DNA from: Rhodobacter sp. CZR27
GTDB lineage: Bacteria; Pseudomonadota; Alphaproteobacteria; Rhodobacterales; Rhodobacteraceae
Assembly: GCF_002407205.1 (NCBI RefSeq)
Contig: NZ_CP023548.1
Coordinates: 2,070,501-2,134,500 of the forward strand
DNA: 64,000 nucleotides
Direction of reading: 5' to 3'
The stretch's first letter is position 1; the number at the start of each line of letters is the position of its first letter. The notes beneath the pieces were generated by a model, which did no database searches, had not been told where the DNA came from, and was given only the letters and a program-made list of their open reading frames with translations. Made by a program: the position numbers and the translations under genes. Shown here one piece after another: positions 49,259-58,566 of the stretch.

Positions 49259-50218
49259 TCAATCCACCACCACGACGCCCCAGGGCTGCTCGCCCACCTG
49301 CACCGACTGGATCACCTCGTCCGCGGCAACATCGATCACCGAGATGTCGTTCGAATTCCCGTTCGTCGTGAAAAGGTATTTCTCATCCGGCGAGAAGGCG
49401 AGCTGCCAGACCCGCTGGCCGACCAGAAGGTAATCCGTCACCTCCCAGCTCGTGCCGTCCACCACCGCGACGCGGTTGGCTGGCCCCAGCGCCACATAGG
49501 CCTTCGAGCCGTCCTTCGTCACCCGCACGCCCACGGGCTGCAGCGCCTCGGGCAGGACGCCCGGCACCTCGAAGGTGATCTTCTTCTCGATCTGGCCATT
49601 CGCCGGGTCAATCACCGACACCGTGCCGCCGATCTCGGACGACACCAGAAGCCGGCTGCCGTCCGCCGTGAACTGCGCGAAGCGCGGGCGCTGGTCCACA
49701 AGCACGTTCTGCACGATCTCGAAGCTCTCGGTATCGATGAAGTGCGCCATGTTCGTGGTCTCGGAGGTATTGACCACGAACTTCCCGTCGGGAGAAATCC
49801 CCATCCCCTCCGGCTCGACGCCCACCGGCACCTCGGCCAGAACGGTGCGCGTCTCGACATCCACCACGGTCACGATGTTGTCGTCCTCGTTGGCGATATA
49901 GAGCGGGTTGCCCGAGGGATGCAGGATGAACAGCTCCGGGTCCGGCCCCGAGGGCAGCGTGGGCAGTTCCTCGTAGGTCTCGGTATCGAACACCCGGACG
50001 AGGTTGTCATCCGAGGCACAGACATAGAGCCGCTTGCCATCCGGCGAGGCGGTGATGCCGCGCGGGCGCTGGCCGCCGGGGAAGGTGGTCAGCACCTCGA
50101 AGCTCTCGCTGTCGAGCACCGTGATGTCATTGCCCTTCTCGTTGCTGACGAAGATCTTGCCGGCGAACGCAGGGCTCGCGGCGCAGAGGCAGGCCACGAG
50201 GCCGGTCAGTCGTATCAT
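49259..50218 (-). CDS. PQQ-dependent catabolism-associated beta-propeller protein
   Basis: A 319-residue periplasmic protein: signal peptide (LCAASPAFAGK), then about seven YVTN-type blades (repeated GITASPDGKRLYVC, IANEDDNIVTVVD, AFSPDEKYLFTTNGNSNDISVID). The family is found only near PQQ alcohol dehydrogenases. It may scaffold or deliver a cofactor; the function is not known. It lies 9 bp after the ABC binding-protein gene. Confidence 0.88.
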   Translation of the reverse strand: MIRLTGLVACLCAASPAFAGKIFVSNEKGNDITVLDSESFEVLTTFPGGQRPRGITASPDGKRLYVCASDDNLVRVFDTETYEELPTLPSGPDPELFILHPSGNPLYIANEDDNIVTVVDVETRTVLAEVPVGVEPEGMGISPDGKFVVNTSETTNMAHFIDTESFEIVQNVLVDQRPRFAQFTADGSRLLVSSEIGGTVSVIDPANGQIEKKITFEVPGVLPEALQPVGVRVTKDGSKAYVALGPANRVAVVDGTSWEVTDYLLVGQRVWQLAFSPDEKYLFTTNGNSNDISVIDVAADEVIQSVQVGEQPWGVVVVD

Positions 50219-50227
50219 TCTTCCTCC

Positions 50228-51406
50228 CTATCGCTCGATCTTGCAGGTGGTTTCCGGGCGGTCGATGCCGAGCGTGTCGAGCTGGGAGACCTGATGCAGA
50301 TATTCGGCCTGCGGCGAGACCGTGGCCACGATCGGGCCCGAGCCGAGCAGGATCGGCTGGCGCAACTGGCCATCCCAGTCGCGCCAGGTCAGTGGCTGGC
50401 CCTTGAAGGCGCCAAGCTGGAACTGGTCGGACAGCATGTAATCCCTGAGCACGGCCATCTCGGCGGAACCGGTGCGCGTCGCGGCCTCGCCCACCGCGCG
50501 CAACGCAAGCCAGACCTGATAATCCTCCTCGCGCGCGGGGCGGTTCGCCAGCTTCTCGAACCGGCTCTGGAACTGGGTGCCGCCCCACATCTCCATCGCG
50601 GGGTGCCAGCTCATCGGCCGCAGGCCGGCGGAACCCGCAACCGGGCGCGGCTCCCAGGTGTGATAGGGCAGATAGGCGGCGAACAGACCGGTCTCGTCGG
50701 CCGCCACCACCACGTCGTGATCCTCGGCCCGCTGGGTGAACGAAGGGATCTGCGCCTGGATCTGCACGAGGCCGCTGTCGGTGGCGCGGGCGCCGCCGGT
50801 ATCCTCGAACACGCGCTCCTCGACGATCTCCGCGCCGAACTTGGTTGCGGCGCGGCGGTAGGCCCCGGCCATGGCCTTGTCGCCCGGGTGGCTGCCCTCG
50901 ATCAGGAACCACTCGCCCCATTTCTTCCAGACGAGGAACTGCGCCAGCGCGTCGGCCAGCATCGCGCGGCTGGGCGCGGTGTGGAACAGGTTCGCACGGC
51001 ACTGCTCGCCCCGCAGGGCATCGCCGCGGGCACGGGCGTTGAAGACCATCACCCCCTCGCCCGCCGCATCGGCCAACGCCACGGTCGTCTCGTCGTCCGC
51101 CAGCGTCACGACCAGCTTCGCGCCGGAAGCCACGATCTTCTGCATCGCCTCCAGCGCGGTCTCGGGCGTCGCCGTCACCTCCTCGGTGACGAAGTTCTGT
51201 CCCATGAACCGGCCGGTGGTGGCGTTGTCAGCCGTGCCGAGCCTTGCCCCGGCGAAACCCAGATCCTCGGGCGGCAGGTCGAGCCGGGACACGGGCGGTC
51301 GGCCAGCCACGTCCACGCGCAGCACCGCCGCCCGGATGTCGATCTGCGCCATCGCCGTTCCCGGCAGAAGCAGGGCCGCGACCAGCGCGGCTCGGATCCT
51401 GTGCAA
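50228..51406 (-). CDS. ABC transporter substrate-binding protein, PQQ dehydrogenase-associated
   Basis: A 392-residue periplasmic protein of the type I fold seen in branched-chain amino acid binders (FLVWKKWGEWFLIEGSHPGD, VVAADETGLFAAYLPYHTW). The signal peptide ends PGTAMAQID. The start is TTG, placed 5 nt after GGAGGAG; no ATG is available. The family is restricted to PQQ-alcohol dehydrogenase gene sets. Its ligand is unknown, and it may not pair with a classical importer, since the nearby permease is of ABC-2 export type. Confidence 0.85.
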   Translation of the reverse strand: MHRIRAALVAALLLPGTAMAQIDIRAAVLRVDVAGRPPVSRLDLPPEDLGFAGARLGTADNATTGRFMGQNFVTEEVTATPETALEAMQKIVASGAKLVVTLADDETTVALADAAGEGVMVFNARARGDALRGEQCRANLFHTAPSRAMLADALAQFLVWKKWGEWFLIEGSHPGDKAMAGAYRRAATKFGAEIVEERVFEDTGGARATDSGLVQIQAQIPSFTQRAEDHDVVVAADETGLFAAYLPYHTWEPRPVAGSAGLRPMSWHPAMEMWGGTQFQSRFEKLANRPAREEDYQVWLALRAVGEAATRTGSAEMAVLRDYMLSDQFQLGAFKGQPLTWRDWDGQLRQPILLGSGPIVATVSPQAEYLHQVSQLDTLGIDRPETTCKIER

Positions 51407-51448
51407 GGCGTCTCCTCCCGATCGTCAACCCGCCGGCAGGCCGGGGCG

Positions 51449-51982
51449 TCAACCCGGCGCCGGCGCCACTTCCTCCAGATCCCCGCCGAGATCCTGCCAT
51501 GCCTCCACGCCGCCGGGGAACCAGTGAACCCCCGTAAAGCCCCAGCCGATCGCGCGTTTCGCCGCGTTCCACGACATCCAGCAGTCGCGCTTGCAGAAGA
51601 TCACCACCTCGGCAAGCGGCTGCCCCCGCGTCACCCGCTCCAGCCCCTTGCGCAGGTAGGCCTCTTCCGCCGGGGCCAGCGCCTCGTAGCCGGTGTTGGG
51701 CAGCCAGATCGCGCCGGGGATGCTCTGGTGCGGCTTCTCGCGCCAGACCGTGCCTTCGGGCAGCCCCTCGGGTTTCGCCTCGCGCGGCAGCACGTCGACG
51801 AAGGGCACGCCGCGATCATGCAGCGCCCGGGCCTCTTCCGCCGCGATGCCGGCGCGACCCAGCACCGTCGCGGGGACCGCCTCTCGGTAGGGCGGGCCGC
51901 GGAAGCCCTCCGGCTCCGGCACCTCGGCCGTGGCCGGCCCGGCCAGCGCCAGCGACAGAAGCAGGGCGGCCGCAGCCCTCAT
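51449..51982 (-). CDS. PQQ-associated Cys-Trp motif protein (rhodanese-like)
   Basis: A 177-residue periplasmic protein with a signal peptide (SLALAGPATAEV) and a rhodanese-type domain ending in IFCKRDCWMSWNAAKRA. The family is known as the PQQ-dependent catabolism CXXCW protein, but here three residues separate the cysteines. FVDVLPREAK is the rhodanese N-terminal loop. Likely handles a thiol or sulfur relay. Overlaps xoxJ by 4 nt. Confidence 0.85.
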   Translation of the reverse strand: MRAAAALLLSLALAGPATAEVPEPEGFRGPPYREAVPATVLGRAGIAAEEARALHDRGVPFVDVLPREAKPEGLPEGTVWREKPHQSIPGAIWLPNTGYEALAPAEEAYLRKGLERVTRGQPLAEVVIFCKRDCWMSWNAAKRAIGWGFTGVHWFPGGVEAWQDLGGDLEEVAPAPG

Positions 51983-52791
51983 CCGGCCTCCTTCAGCCCG
52001 CGGCCGTAATCGTCCAGCAGCGGCACGCCTGCGTCCCTCAGGATCGCGTCGAGCGCCCCCTGCTCGCGCCGGATCAGGGAGTTCAGCTCGCGCTTCCAGA
52101 CATCCTCGCCCTGCCTGACGCCCATCGTGATGCGATAAAAGAGCTTCGGCGCCCCCTCCTCCTTCACCAGCGGAATGGCCTTGAGCGCCGGATGCGCCTT
52201 CACCAGCGGCCCGCCGACCGGCCCCCACAGCACGGCTGCGTCGATCTCGCCCGACTCGACGGCCGCCAGCATGTCGCCGGCCGGATCCTCGACCCGCCGG
52301 TCCACCATGAGGCTGTAGGGTCTGGCCTTCGCCATCAGCCCGTTGCGCGCCAGATGCGAGGCCGGGGGCGAGCCTGCGACCACGCCGATCCGGTGGCCCT
52401 TCAGCGCGGGATCGGCCAGCCGCTCGATGCCTGCGAGCGGCCCGTCGGCGCGCACCACCAGCACATGCGTCGAGGTGTAGTAGTGGTTGGTGTTCAGCAC
52501 CAGCTCGTCGCCCTGCGCGTAGCCGATCACCACGTCGCACTTGCCGGCGAACAGCGTGTTCCGCACGAAGCCGGTCGCCATCGGAAACCAGGTGTATTCA
52601 AGCGGCTTGCCGAGGGCCGATGCCAGATGCTCCGCAATGCGGTTCTCGAAGCCCGAGCCGTCCCGGCTGGACATCGGCACCAGCGCCGGATCGGCGCAGA
52701 CGCGGAACGCCGCATCCGAGACCAGATCGGCCACCTGCGCCGCGGCCGGCTGCGCGGCCAGCGCCGCGGCAAGCAGCACGCCCCGCATCAT
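51979..52791 (-). CDS. xoxJ: XoxJ-like periplasmic binding protein of the methanol oxidation system
   Basis: A 270-residue type II periplasmic binding fold protein (FRVCADPALVPMSSRDGSGFENRIAEHLA..., VGYAQGDELVL-like core). Signal peptide ends AAQPAAAQ. The family (MxaJ/XoxJ) is thought to help fold or activate the methanol dehydrogenase rather than transport a solute. The ATG overlaps the stop of the cytochrome gene (ATGA). Confidence 0.88.
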   Translation of the reverse strand: MMRGVLLAAALAAQPAAAQVADLVSDAAFRVCADPALVPMSSRDGSGFENRIAEHLASALGKPLEYTWFPMATGFVRNTLFAGKCDVVIGYAQGDELVLNTNHYYTSTHVLVVRADGPLAGIERLADPALKGHRIGVVAGSPPASHLARNGLMAKARPYSLMVDRRVEDPAGDMLAAVESGEIDAAVLWGPVGGPLVKAHPALKAIPLVKEEGAPKLFYRITMGVRQGEDVWKRELNSLIRREQGALDAILRDAGVPLLDDYGRGLKEAG

Positions 52792-53318
52792 TCCATGCAC
52801 GTCTTTTCCACCTCGGCATATTCGGGCGTCTTGTCGGCGCGCTTCGCCGGCCGGCCCCGATCCAGCGCCCCCGACCCGCGGGCGCGCAGATAGGTCCAGA
52901 TGTCGTCGACATAGCACATCACGTTCGGGTTGGTCCCGAAGGCCGGCATCACCAGCGTGGTCGCCTTGCCCACCTCCTGCTTGCCGTTCGCGATCGTGGC
53001 GAGGAAATCGTAGTAGTCCAGCCGCATCACGCTGTCCTTCAGGGGGGGGGCATAGGTCGAGCCCATGCCGTCCGGCCCGTGGCAGACGTGACATTCCGAC
53101 TGGTAGCGCCGGTAGCCCGAGAATGTGGGCCAGTCCACCGTCCCGTCCTCGGCGATGTTGAAGGTCGGCACCTCCTCGGCGTTGTAGGACCGGATGCCAT
53201 CCGTCGAGGCGACGGCCACATCCGCGCCCTGCGCCGCAGCCTCGGCCGAAGCCAGCGACGAGGCGCCGGCCATCAGGGCGAGGGCTGCCATCGCGCCCAG
53301 GGACATAGCGGTCTTCAT
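52788..53318 (-). CDS. xoxG: Cytochrome c XoxG-like (c-553i type), electron acceptor of XoxF
   Basis: A 176-residue periplasmic c-type cytochrome. Signal peptide about 1-25; one heme site C76HVCH80; two further cysteines (VMCYVDD and KTCME) as in methanol-metabolism '4-cys' cytochromes. Paracoccus cycB (cytochrome c553i) is the comparable gene, also beside xoxF. The codons for APPL contain nine C in a row (9 G on the plus strand), a possible slippage site; the frame is intact here. Confidence 0.92.
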   Translation of the reverse strand: MKTAMSLGAMAALALMAGASSLASAEAAAQGADVAVASTDGIRSYNAEEVPTFNIAEDGTVDWPTFSGYRRYQSECHVCHGPDGMGSTYAPPLKDSVMRLDYYDFLATIANGKQEVGKATTLVMPAFGTNPNVMCYVDDIWTYLRARGSGALDRGRPAKRADKTPEYAEVEKTCME

Positions 53319-53343
53319 TCGGTTTTCTCCTCCCGGTAGAAAA

Positions 53344-53371
53344 CCGCCCCTCCGGTGGCCCGCAGGGGCGG
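53344..53371 (-). terminator. Stem-loop between xoxF and xoxG
   Basis: On the transcribed (minus) sense, CCGCCCC / GGGGCGG form a 7-bp stem with a 14-nt loop, followed by TTTTC. The gap is 87 bp. Likely partial terminator or mRNA 3' stabiliser, giving much more xoxF than downstream mRNA. Confidence 0.65.
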
Positions 53372-53405
53372 CTTCGTCATCAGGGGACCCAAGGCCCCCG
53401 CGAGG

Positions 53406-55208
53406 TCACTCCGGCACGGCGAAGACGGTCAGCTGACCGCCAAGCTCGGTGTAGTCGGACAGGGCCGCATAGCCGCCGACGGCGCCGAGGCCCTCGTTCG
53501 GGTTGGTGAGGCCCGCGGCAAGGCCGATGCCCGCCCAGCCGCCGACGCCCGAGAGCACGCCGACATACTGCTTGCCCTCGTGCTCGTAGGTCATCACGTT
53601 GCCGATGATCCCCGAGGGCGTCTTGAACTTGTAGAGTTCCTTGCCCGTCTCGGCATCGACCGCCTTCAGGTAGCCCTCCAGCGTGCCATAGAACACCACG
53701 TCACCCGCCGTCGCGAGAGCACCCGACCAGACCGAGAACTGCTCGGGCAGCGACCACTTGATCTCGCCCTTCGTCGCGTCCCAGGCGATGAAGTTGCCCA
53801 TGCCGCCATGGCTGTCCGGCGCTGGATACATCGAGAGCGTGGCGCCGACATAGGGCTGGCCGGCGGCATAGCTCACCCGGTAGGGCTCGTAATCCATGCA
53901 GACGTGGTTCGTCGGCACGTAGAACAGGCCGGTCTTCGGCGAGAAGGCTGCAGGCTGCTGGTCCTTGGTGCCCAGCGCCGCCGGGCAGACGCCCGCGGTG
54001 TTGGTGTCCTCGCCGTTCTGCGCGGTCGAGTATTGCGCCACCACCTGCGGACGGCCGTACTGGTCGGACTCCTTGTCCATCACGACTTCCGTCGCCCAGT
54101 TCACCGCCGGGTCATACTTCTTCGCGACGAGAAGTTCGCCTGTCTCGCGATCCAGCGTGTAGGCAAAGCCGTTCCGGTCGAAGTTCACCAGCAGCTTGCG
54201 CATCTGCCCGTCGATCTCCTGATCGACGAGGATGTTCTCGTTCACGCCGTCATAGTCCCACTCGTCATGCGGGGTCTTCTGGTACATCCACTTGGCCACG
54301 CCGGTGTCGGCGTCGCGGGCCATGATGGTCATCGACCACTTGTTGTCGCCCGGACGCTGCGAGGGGTTCCAGGTCGACGGGTTGCCGGTGCCATAGTAGA
54401 TCAGGTTCAGGTCGGGGTCGTAGGAATACCAGCCCCAGGTCGTGCCGCCGCCGATCTGCCACTGGTCGCCTTCCCAGCTCTTGATCGAGCTGTCGGCGCC
54501 CACAGGCTTGCCGAGCACCATGGTCTTCTCGGGATCGACGAGCATCTCGGCGTCCGGGCCGGTCGAGAAGGCGCGCCACACCTGCTTGCCGGTCTTCATG
54601 TCGTAGGCCGTCACATGGCCGCGCACGCCGAACTCGCCACCCGAGATGCCGACGAGGATCTTGTCCTTGACCGGCATCACGGTCGCCGTGTTGGTCTGGC
54701 CCTTGGTGGGATCGCCGTTCTGGACGGTCCACTTGACCTCGCCGGTTTTGGCGTCGAGCGCGACCACCGTCGTATCGGCCTGGTGCAGGAAGATCATGCC
54801 GTCGGCATAGGCCACGCCGCGGTTGACGGTGTCGCAGCACATCACGCCGATCACGTCGGGGTTCTGCTTCGGCTCGTAGCGCCACAGGATCTTGCCGTCG
54901 TTGTTCAGGTCGAGGGCGTAGACGTTGTTCGGGAACGGCGTGTGGACATACATGACGCCATCCACCACGAGCGGCGAGCCCTCGTGGCCGCGCAGCACGC
55001 CGGTCGAGAAGGTCCACGCGACCTGCAGCTTGCCCACGTTCTCGCGGGTGATCTGGTCAAGCTCGGAATAGCGCGTGTTGGCGTAGTCCCCGGTCTGGAT
55101 CGCCCACTGCTTCGCGTCGTCGGTCGCCTTGATGACCGAGTCATTCGCCAGGACCGGTGCGGCCGACAGCATCAGCGCGGCACACAGACCCGTATTGAGA
55201 ATCTTCAT
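53406..55208 (-). CDS. xoxF: Lanthanide-dependent PQQ methanol dehydrogenase XoxF
   Basis: A 600-residue periplasmic eight-bladed quinoprotein oxidising methanol. Signal peptide ends PVLAND. The vicinal cysteine pair is Cys124-Cys125 (GVMCCDT). The active-site motif is EWDYDGVNE: catalytic Asp318 and Asp320, the extra aspartate that marks lanthanide-binding XoxF and is Ala in calcium MxaF. Glu192 (GGEFGV) and Asn276 (GTGNPSTW) complete the metal site. GGGAGGAGCC precedes the ATG. No mxaF or mxaI is present. Confidence 0.96.
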   Translation of the reverse strand: MKILNTGLCAALMLSAAPVLANDSVIKATDDAKQWAIQTGDYANTRYSELDQITRENVGKLQVAWTFSTGVLRGHEGSPLVVDGVMYVHTPFPNNVYALDLNNDGKILWRYEPKQNPDVIGVMCCDTVNRGVAYADGMIFLHQADTTVVALDAKTGEVKWTVQNGDPTKGQTNTATVMPVKDKILVGISGGEFGVRGHVTAYDMKTGKQVWRAFSTGPDAEMLVDPEKTMVLGKPVGADSSIKSWEGDQWQIGGGTTWGWYSYDPDLNLIYYGTGNPSTWNPSQRPGDNKWSMTIMARDADTGVAKWMYQKTPHDEWDYDGVNENILVDQEIDGQMRKLLVNFDRNGFAYTLDRETGELLVAKKYDPAVNWATEVVMDKESDQYGRPQVVAQYSTAQNGEDTNTAGVCPAALGTKDQQPAAFSPKTGLFYVPTNHVCMDYEPYRVSYAAGQPYVGATLSMYPAPDSHGGMGNFIAWDATKGEIKWSLPEQFSVWSGALATAGDVVFYGTLEGYLKAVDAETGKELYKFKTPSGIIGNVMTYEHEGKQYVGVLSGVGGWAGIGLAAGLTNPNEGLGAVGGYAALSDYTELGGQLTVFAVPE

Positions 55209-55301
55209 TGGCTCCTCCCGATGTTGATTTCTTGGAATTGATCGTGAAAATCGCCGGTTGCGGCCCCCTCCTCCGGATCCCTCAACCCTCCCGTCGGGAC
55301 A

Positions 55302-55330
55302 TGCTAAGGCGCGGCGAATTGAAGCGTCAA
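55302..55330 (-). promoter_or_regulatory. Predicted promoter of xoxF
   Basis: On the minus strand TTGACG and TTAGCA are separated by 17 bp, leaving a leader of about 90 nt. It lies in the 208-bp gap between cycI and xoxF. Confidence 0.45.
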
Positions 55331-55416
55331 CGCTGCCGGCACCCCAGTAAGCCCAAAGTATGACCGGCTGGCGAGGGGCGCGTGGATGCGCGAAACGCCT
55401 GCACCGGCGACATTTT

Positions 55417-55836
55417 TCAGCCCCCCGCGGCCGGGGTCGCGGCTTCGCCGCCGGCCGCCGGCGCGAAGGTGCCGAGATAGGCGATGAGGTCTGCGATCTC
55501 CTCGGGCTTGCGGATGCCGGGGAACGACATCTTGGTGCCGGGCATCGCCTTGCGCGGATTCTCGAGGAAGCCGGCAAGGCTCTCCTCGGTCCAGACCAGA
55601 CCGCCCGCGGCGGCCTCGGTCATGGCCTTGGAATAGGCGAAGCCGTCGACGCTGCCTGCAGGCCGGCCGACGACGCCGGTCAGGACGGGGCCGGTCTTGT
55701 TCTCGGCCTCGGGGCCGATCTGGTGGCAGACCATGCACTTGCGAAAGGACTTCTCGCCTGCGGCGGGATCGCCCTCGGCAAAGGCTTCCGGCGCGGCCAC
55801 CATGGCAGCGCCGGTCAGGAACGTCATCAGTCTCAT
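55417..55836 (-). CDS. cycI: Isocytochrome c2
   Basis: A 139-residue secreted class I cytochrome c. Signal peptide about 1-20; heme site C34MVCH38; the axial Met is in GTKMSFPG. The C-terminal tail is Ala/Gly-rich. In Rhodobacter sphaeroides cycI lies directly after adhI, as it does here (131-bp gap), and isocytochrome c2 can replace cytochrome c2 in photosynthetic electron transfer. It may also accept electrons from methanol oxidation. AAAGGGAGAAG precedes the start. Confidence 0.85.
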   Translation of the reverse strand: MRLMTFLTGAAMVAAPEAFAEGDPAAGEKSFRKCMVCHQIGPEAENKTGPVLTGVVGRPAGSVDGFAYSKAMTEAAAGGLVWTEESLAGFLENPRKAMPGTKMSFPGIRKPEEIADLIAYLGTFAPAAGGEAATPAAGG

Positions 55837-55967
55837 CGTCTTCTCCCTTTGCGGATCGCTGGCGGGCGCTGCCTCGGGCAGGCCGCCGTCCCGCCGGCGG
55901 GGGCCGACGGGGCTCACTGGCACCGACACTCGGGAAAATCGTCACGCTTCGGCGGGCGGGGCCGCGG

Positions 55968-57098
55968 TCAGAAGACCACGACCGAACGGATGCTCTCGCC
56001 CGATTTCATCAGGTCGAACCCCTTGTTGATATCCTCGAGCTTGAGGATATGCGTGATCATCGGGTCGATCTGGATCTTTCCTTCCATGTACCAGTCGACG
56101 ATCTTGGGCACATCGGTCCGGCCCCGCGCGCCGCCGAAGGCCGAGCCCTTCCAGACCCGCCCCGTCACCAGCTGGAACGGCCGGGTCTGGATCTCGGCCC
56201 CCGCCGGCGCCACGCCGATCACGATGGACTGGCCCCAGCCGCGGTGGCACGCCTCGAGCGCCTGGCGCATCACCTTCACATTGCCCGTGCAGTCGAAGGT
56301 GTAATCGGCCCCGCCGATCTGGTCGAAGGGCGTCTTGGTCATATTGACCAGATGGGCCACGATGTCGCCCTCGATCTCGGTCGGATTGACGAAATGCGTC
56401 ATGCCGAACCGCTCGCCCCAGTCCTTCTTCGCGTTGTTGAGGTCCACGCCGATGATCATGTCGGCGCCGGCAAGGCGCAGGCCCTGGATCACGTTGAGGC
56501 CGATGCCCCCCAGCCCGAACACCACCGCCTTGGCGCCGATCTCGACCTTCGCCGTGTTGATCACCGCGCCGATGCCGGTGGTGACCCCGCAGCCGATGTA
56601 GCAGATCTTGTCGAAGGGCGCGTCCTCGCGGACCTTGGCCACCGCGATCTCGGGCAGCACCGTGTAGTTCGAGAAGGTCGAGCAGCCCATGTAGTGCAGG
56701 ATCGGCGTGCCATCGAGCATCGAGAAGCGGCTCGTGCCGTCGGGCATCAGTCCCTGGCCTTGCGTCGCGCGGATCGAGGTGCAGAGGTTCGTCTTCTGGG
56801 AAAGGCAGGACGGGCACTGCCGGCATTCGGGGGTGTAGAGCGGGATGACGTGGTCGCCCGGCTTCACGCTCGTCACGCCGGGGCCGACCTCGACCACCAC
56901 GCCCGCGCCCTCGTGCCCGAGGATCGCCGGGAACATCCCCTCCGGGTCGGCGCCCGAGAGCGTGAACTCGTCGGTGTGGCAGATGCCGGTGGCCTTGATC
57001 TCGACCATCACCTCGCCGGCCTTCGGCCCTTCGAGGTTCACCTCCATGATCTCCAGCGGTTTTCCCGCGGCAACGGCCACGGCGGCACGCGTGCGCAT
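55968..57098 (-). CDS. adhI: S-(hydroxymethyl)glutathione dehydrogenase (class III alcohol dehydrogenase)
   Basis: A 376-residue zinc enzyme that oxidises the formaldehyde-glutathione adduct to S-formylglutathione with NAD+. Conserved parts include catalytic zinc ligands in [13 protein letters not shown] and GHEGAGVV, structural zinc cysteines ([15 protein letters not shown]) and the cofactor motif [13 protein letters not shown]. Regulated in Rhodobacter by AfdRS (activator) and RfdRS (repressor). It follows gfa by 180 bp, which contains a terminator. Confidence 0.95.
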   Translation of the reverse strand: MRTRAAVAVAAGKPLEIMEVNLEGPKAGEVMVEIKATGICHTDEFTLSGADPEGMFPAILGHEGAGVVVEVGPGVTSVKPGDHVIPLYTPECRQCPSCLSQKTNLCTSIRATQGQGLMPDGTSRFSMLDGTPILHYMGCSTFSNYTVLPEIAVAKVREDAPFDKICYIGCGVTTGIGAVINTAKVEIGAKAVVFGLGGIGLNVIQGLRLAGADMIIGVDLNNAKKDWGERFGMTHFVNPTEIEGDIVAHLVNMTKTPFDQIGGADYTFDCTGNVKVMRQALEACHRGWGQSIVIGVAPAGAEIQTRPFQLVTGRVWKGSAFGGARGRTDVPKIVDWYMEGKIQIDPMITHILKLEDINKGFDLMKSGESIRSVVVF

Positions 57099-57162
57099 GA
57101 TACTGTTCCTCCCTTGAACCCGCGTCAGCGCCGCGAGCCTTTGTCCTGACCTGACCTTAAGG

Positions 57163-57193
57163 GGAAAAAACCGACGCGGCAGATCGGAAAAAA
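57163..57193. repeat. Paired GGAAAAAA motif before adhI
   Basis: GGAAAAAA occurs at 57163-57170 and 57186-57193, 23 bp start to start (about two helical turns), 65-95 bp upstream of the adhI start. A possible activator site for the AfdR-type regulator; no direct evidence. Confidence 0.35.
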
Positions 57194-57226
57194 GGATGAG
57201 GCGACAAGGGCTTCGATAAGCGGAAA

Positions 57227-57256
57227 GCGCCCTCCGGCCGGCTGGCCGGAGAGCGC
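57227..57256 (-). terminator. Terminator after gfa
   Basis: A stem of about 13 bp with one G-T type mismatch (GCGCTCTCCGGCC / GGCCGGAGGGCGC) and a 4-nt loop is followed by TTTCC on the minus strand. Confidence 0.7.
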
Positions 57257-57278
57257 GGAGCCGCAGCGAGGGGCTGCG

Positions 57279-57872
57279 TCAGGCGGCGAGCTTGCCCGAC
57301 CGCTTGGCGAGATGGGTGGCGATCGCGTCCATCAGCGGCGGCGACAGCGCGTCATAGGGCTCGAGCCCCAGTTCGCGCAGCCGCGCCCGGATGCCGTCCA
57401 TCCGGTCGGGCGAGACGCCGCTCTCGATCACCGAGGAGACGAAGGCCGCGAAGCCCGGAGCGGCCCAGCCATCCTCGGACGACAGTTCGGTATGAATGAA
57501 GTCGAGCCCGTAGAACGGATGGTCCTTGTTCTCGATCCGCCCATACATGTGCGTGCCGCAGCCCGTGCAGGCATAACGCTGAATCGCCATGTTCGGATCG
57601 ACAACCTTCAGCTTGTCGCCGTTGGCCACGACCTCGACCGCACCGCGGGGCACCACGGCCACCATGCTGAAGATCGCCCCGTCGGGCTTCCAGCACTTGG
57701 TGCAGCCGCAGACGTGGTTGTGCGCCGATTGCGCGTTGATGCGCACTTCGACCGGGCGGTCCGTGCACTTGCAGCGCAGCGTGCCGCCCTGGAAGTCCTC
57801 GCGGCCCGGCTTCACGCCGTTATCGACCGAAGGATGGATCTTCACGTCGCTTCCCTGTGTCATGTCGGCCAT
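57279..57872 (-). CDS. gfa: Glutathione-dependent formaldehyde-activating enzyme
   Basis: A 197-residue Gfa protein, proposed to speed or channel the joining of formaldehyde and glutathione. Zinc-type cysteine sites are clear: [17 protein letters not shown] and [12 protein letters not shown]. The start at MADMTQG has GGAGG 5 nt upstream. Directly upstream of adhI, as in Paracoccus. Confidence 0.93.
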   Translation of the reverse strand: MADMTQGSDVKIHPSVDNGVKPGREDFQGGTLRCKCTDRPVEVRINAQSAHNHVCGCTKCWKPDGAIFSMVAVVPRGAVEVVANGDKLKVVDPNMAIQRYACTGCGTHMYGRIENKDHPFYGLDFIHTELSSEDGWAAPGFAAFVSSVIESGVSPDRMDGIRARLRELGLEPYDALSPPLMDAIATHLAKRSGKLAA

Positions 57873-58017
57873 TGCATCCTCCCTGAAATGCGCGCCGATT
57901 GTCGCAAGCACCGCCGAGTCCTTCGAGTCAGCCATTGGGCGGAGGGATCCGCCGACCCGCGGCCTGCAACCTTCGTCCGACTTGCCCGCCCCCCCGGCCG
58001 CGCGCCACAGTTGCGGC

Positions 58018-58509
58018 ATGACCCGCCTCATCCTGCTTCTGCTGCTGATGGCAGCGCCCGCAGCGGCCGACGATCCCTGGCAGGGTCGCAGCGCCGCCTT
58101 CTTCGGCGTAAGCTTCCTCGACACCTCGACCGAGGGCGACCTGAACGGCGCGCGTGCCGACGAGGCCGCCCGGGTGGAACTGGTGGAGCGGCAGGCGGCC
58201 GAGGCCTTCCGCGCCCGGGGGGTGACGCTGCTCGATCTTGGCCCGGTGGCCGAGGATCTGGGGCGCATCCGCAATCCGGCGAAATGCAACGGCTGCGAGC
58301 TGCGCATGGCACGCCGGCTCGGCGCCGACTATGCCATCGTGGCCGAAGTGCAGAAGGTCTCGAACCTCATCCTTGCGATGAACCTCTATGTGAAGGAGGT
58401 GGCGACCGGCGCCCAGATCCGCGGGCAGGCGGTCGATATCCGCGGCAACACCGATGAAAGCTGGCAGCGCGGCATGCGCTACATCCTGGAGCGCAACGTC
58501 TTCCGGTGA
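58018..58509 (+). CDS. Secreted DUF3280/DUF2380-type protein
   Basis: A 163-residue protein with a signal peptide ([17 protein letters not shown]) and a domain with two close cysteines ([21 protein letters not shown]). Similar unnamed proteins occur near methanol oxidation genes. The sequence [13 protein letters not shown] and [17 protein letters not shown] resembles lipoprotein-like periplasmic domains that sense or report. Function unknown. It is divergent from gfa with a 145-bp gap. Confidence 0.72.
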   Translation: MTRLILLLLLMAAPAAADDPWQGRSAAFFGVSFLDTSTEGDLNGARADEAARVELVERQAAEAFRARGVTLLDLGPVAEDLGRIRNPAKCNGCELRMARRLGADYAIVAEVQKVSNLILAMNLYVKEVATGAQIRGQAVDIRGNTDESWQRGMRYILERNVFR

Positions 58510-58566
58510 GGTCCGTTCACGAAGCGCGAACGGCAGGGGCGCCGGAGCGGACGCCCCCGCCGCGCC

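Noticed and set aside
49091..52009. Plus-strand 972-residue frame opposite the PQQ-associated genes
   Set aside because: Shadow frame; the minus-strand genes have signal peptides, ribosome-binding sites and family motifs.
53355..55241. Plus-strand 628-residue frame opposite xoxF
   Set aside because: Val/His/Arg-rich antisense shadow of xoxF.
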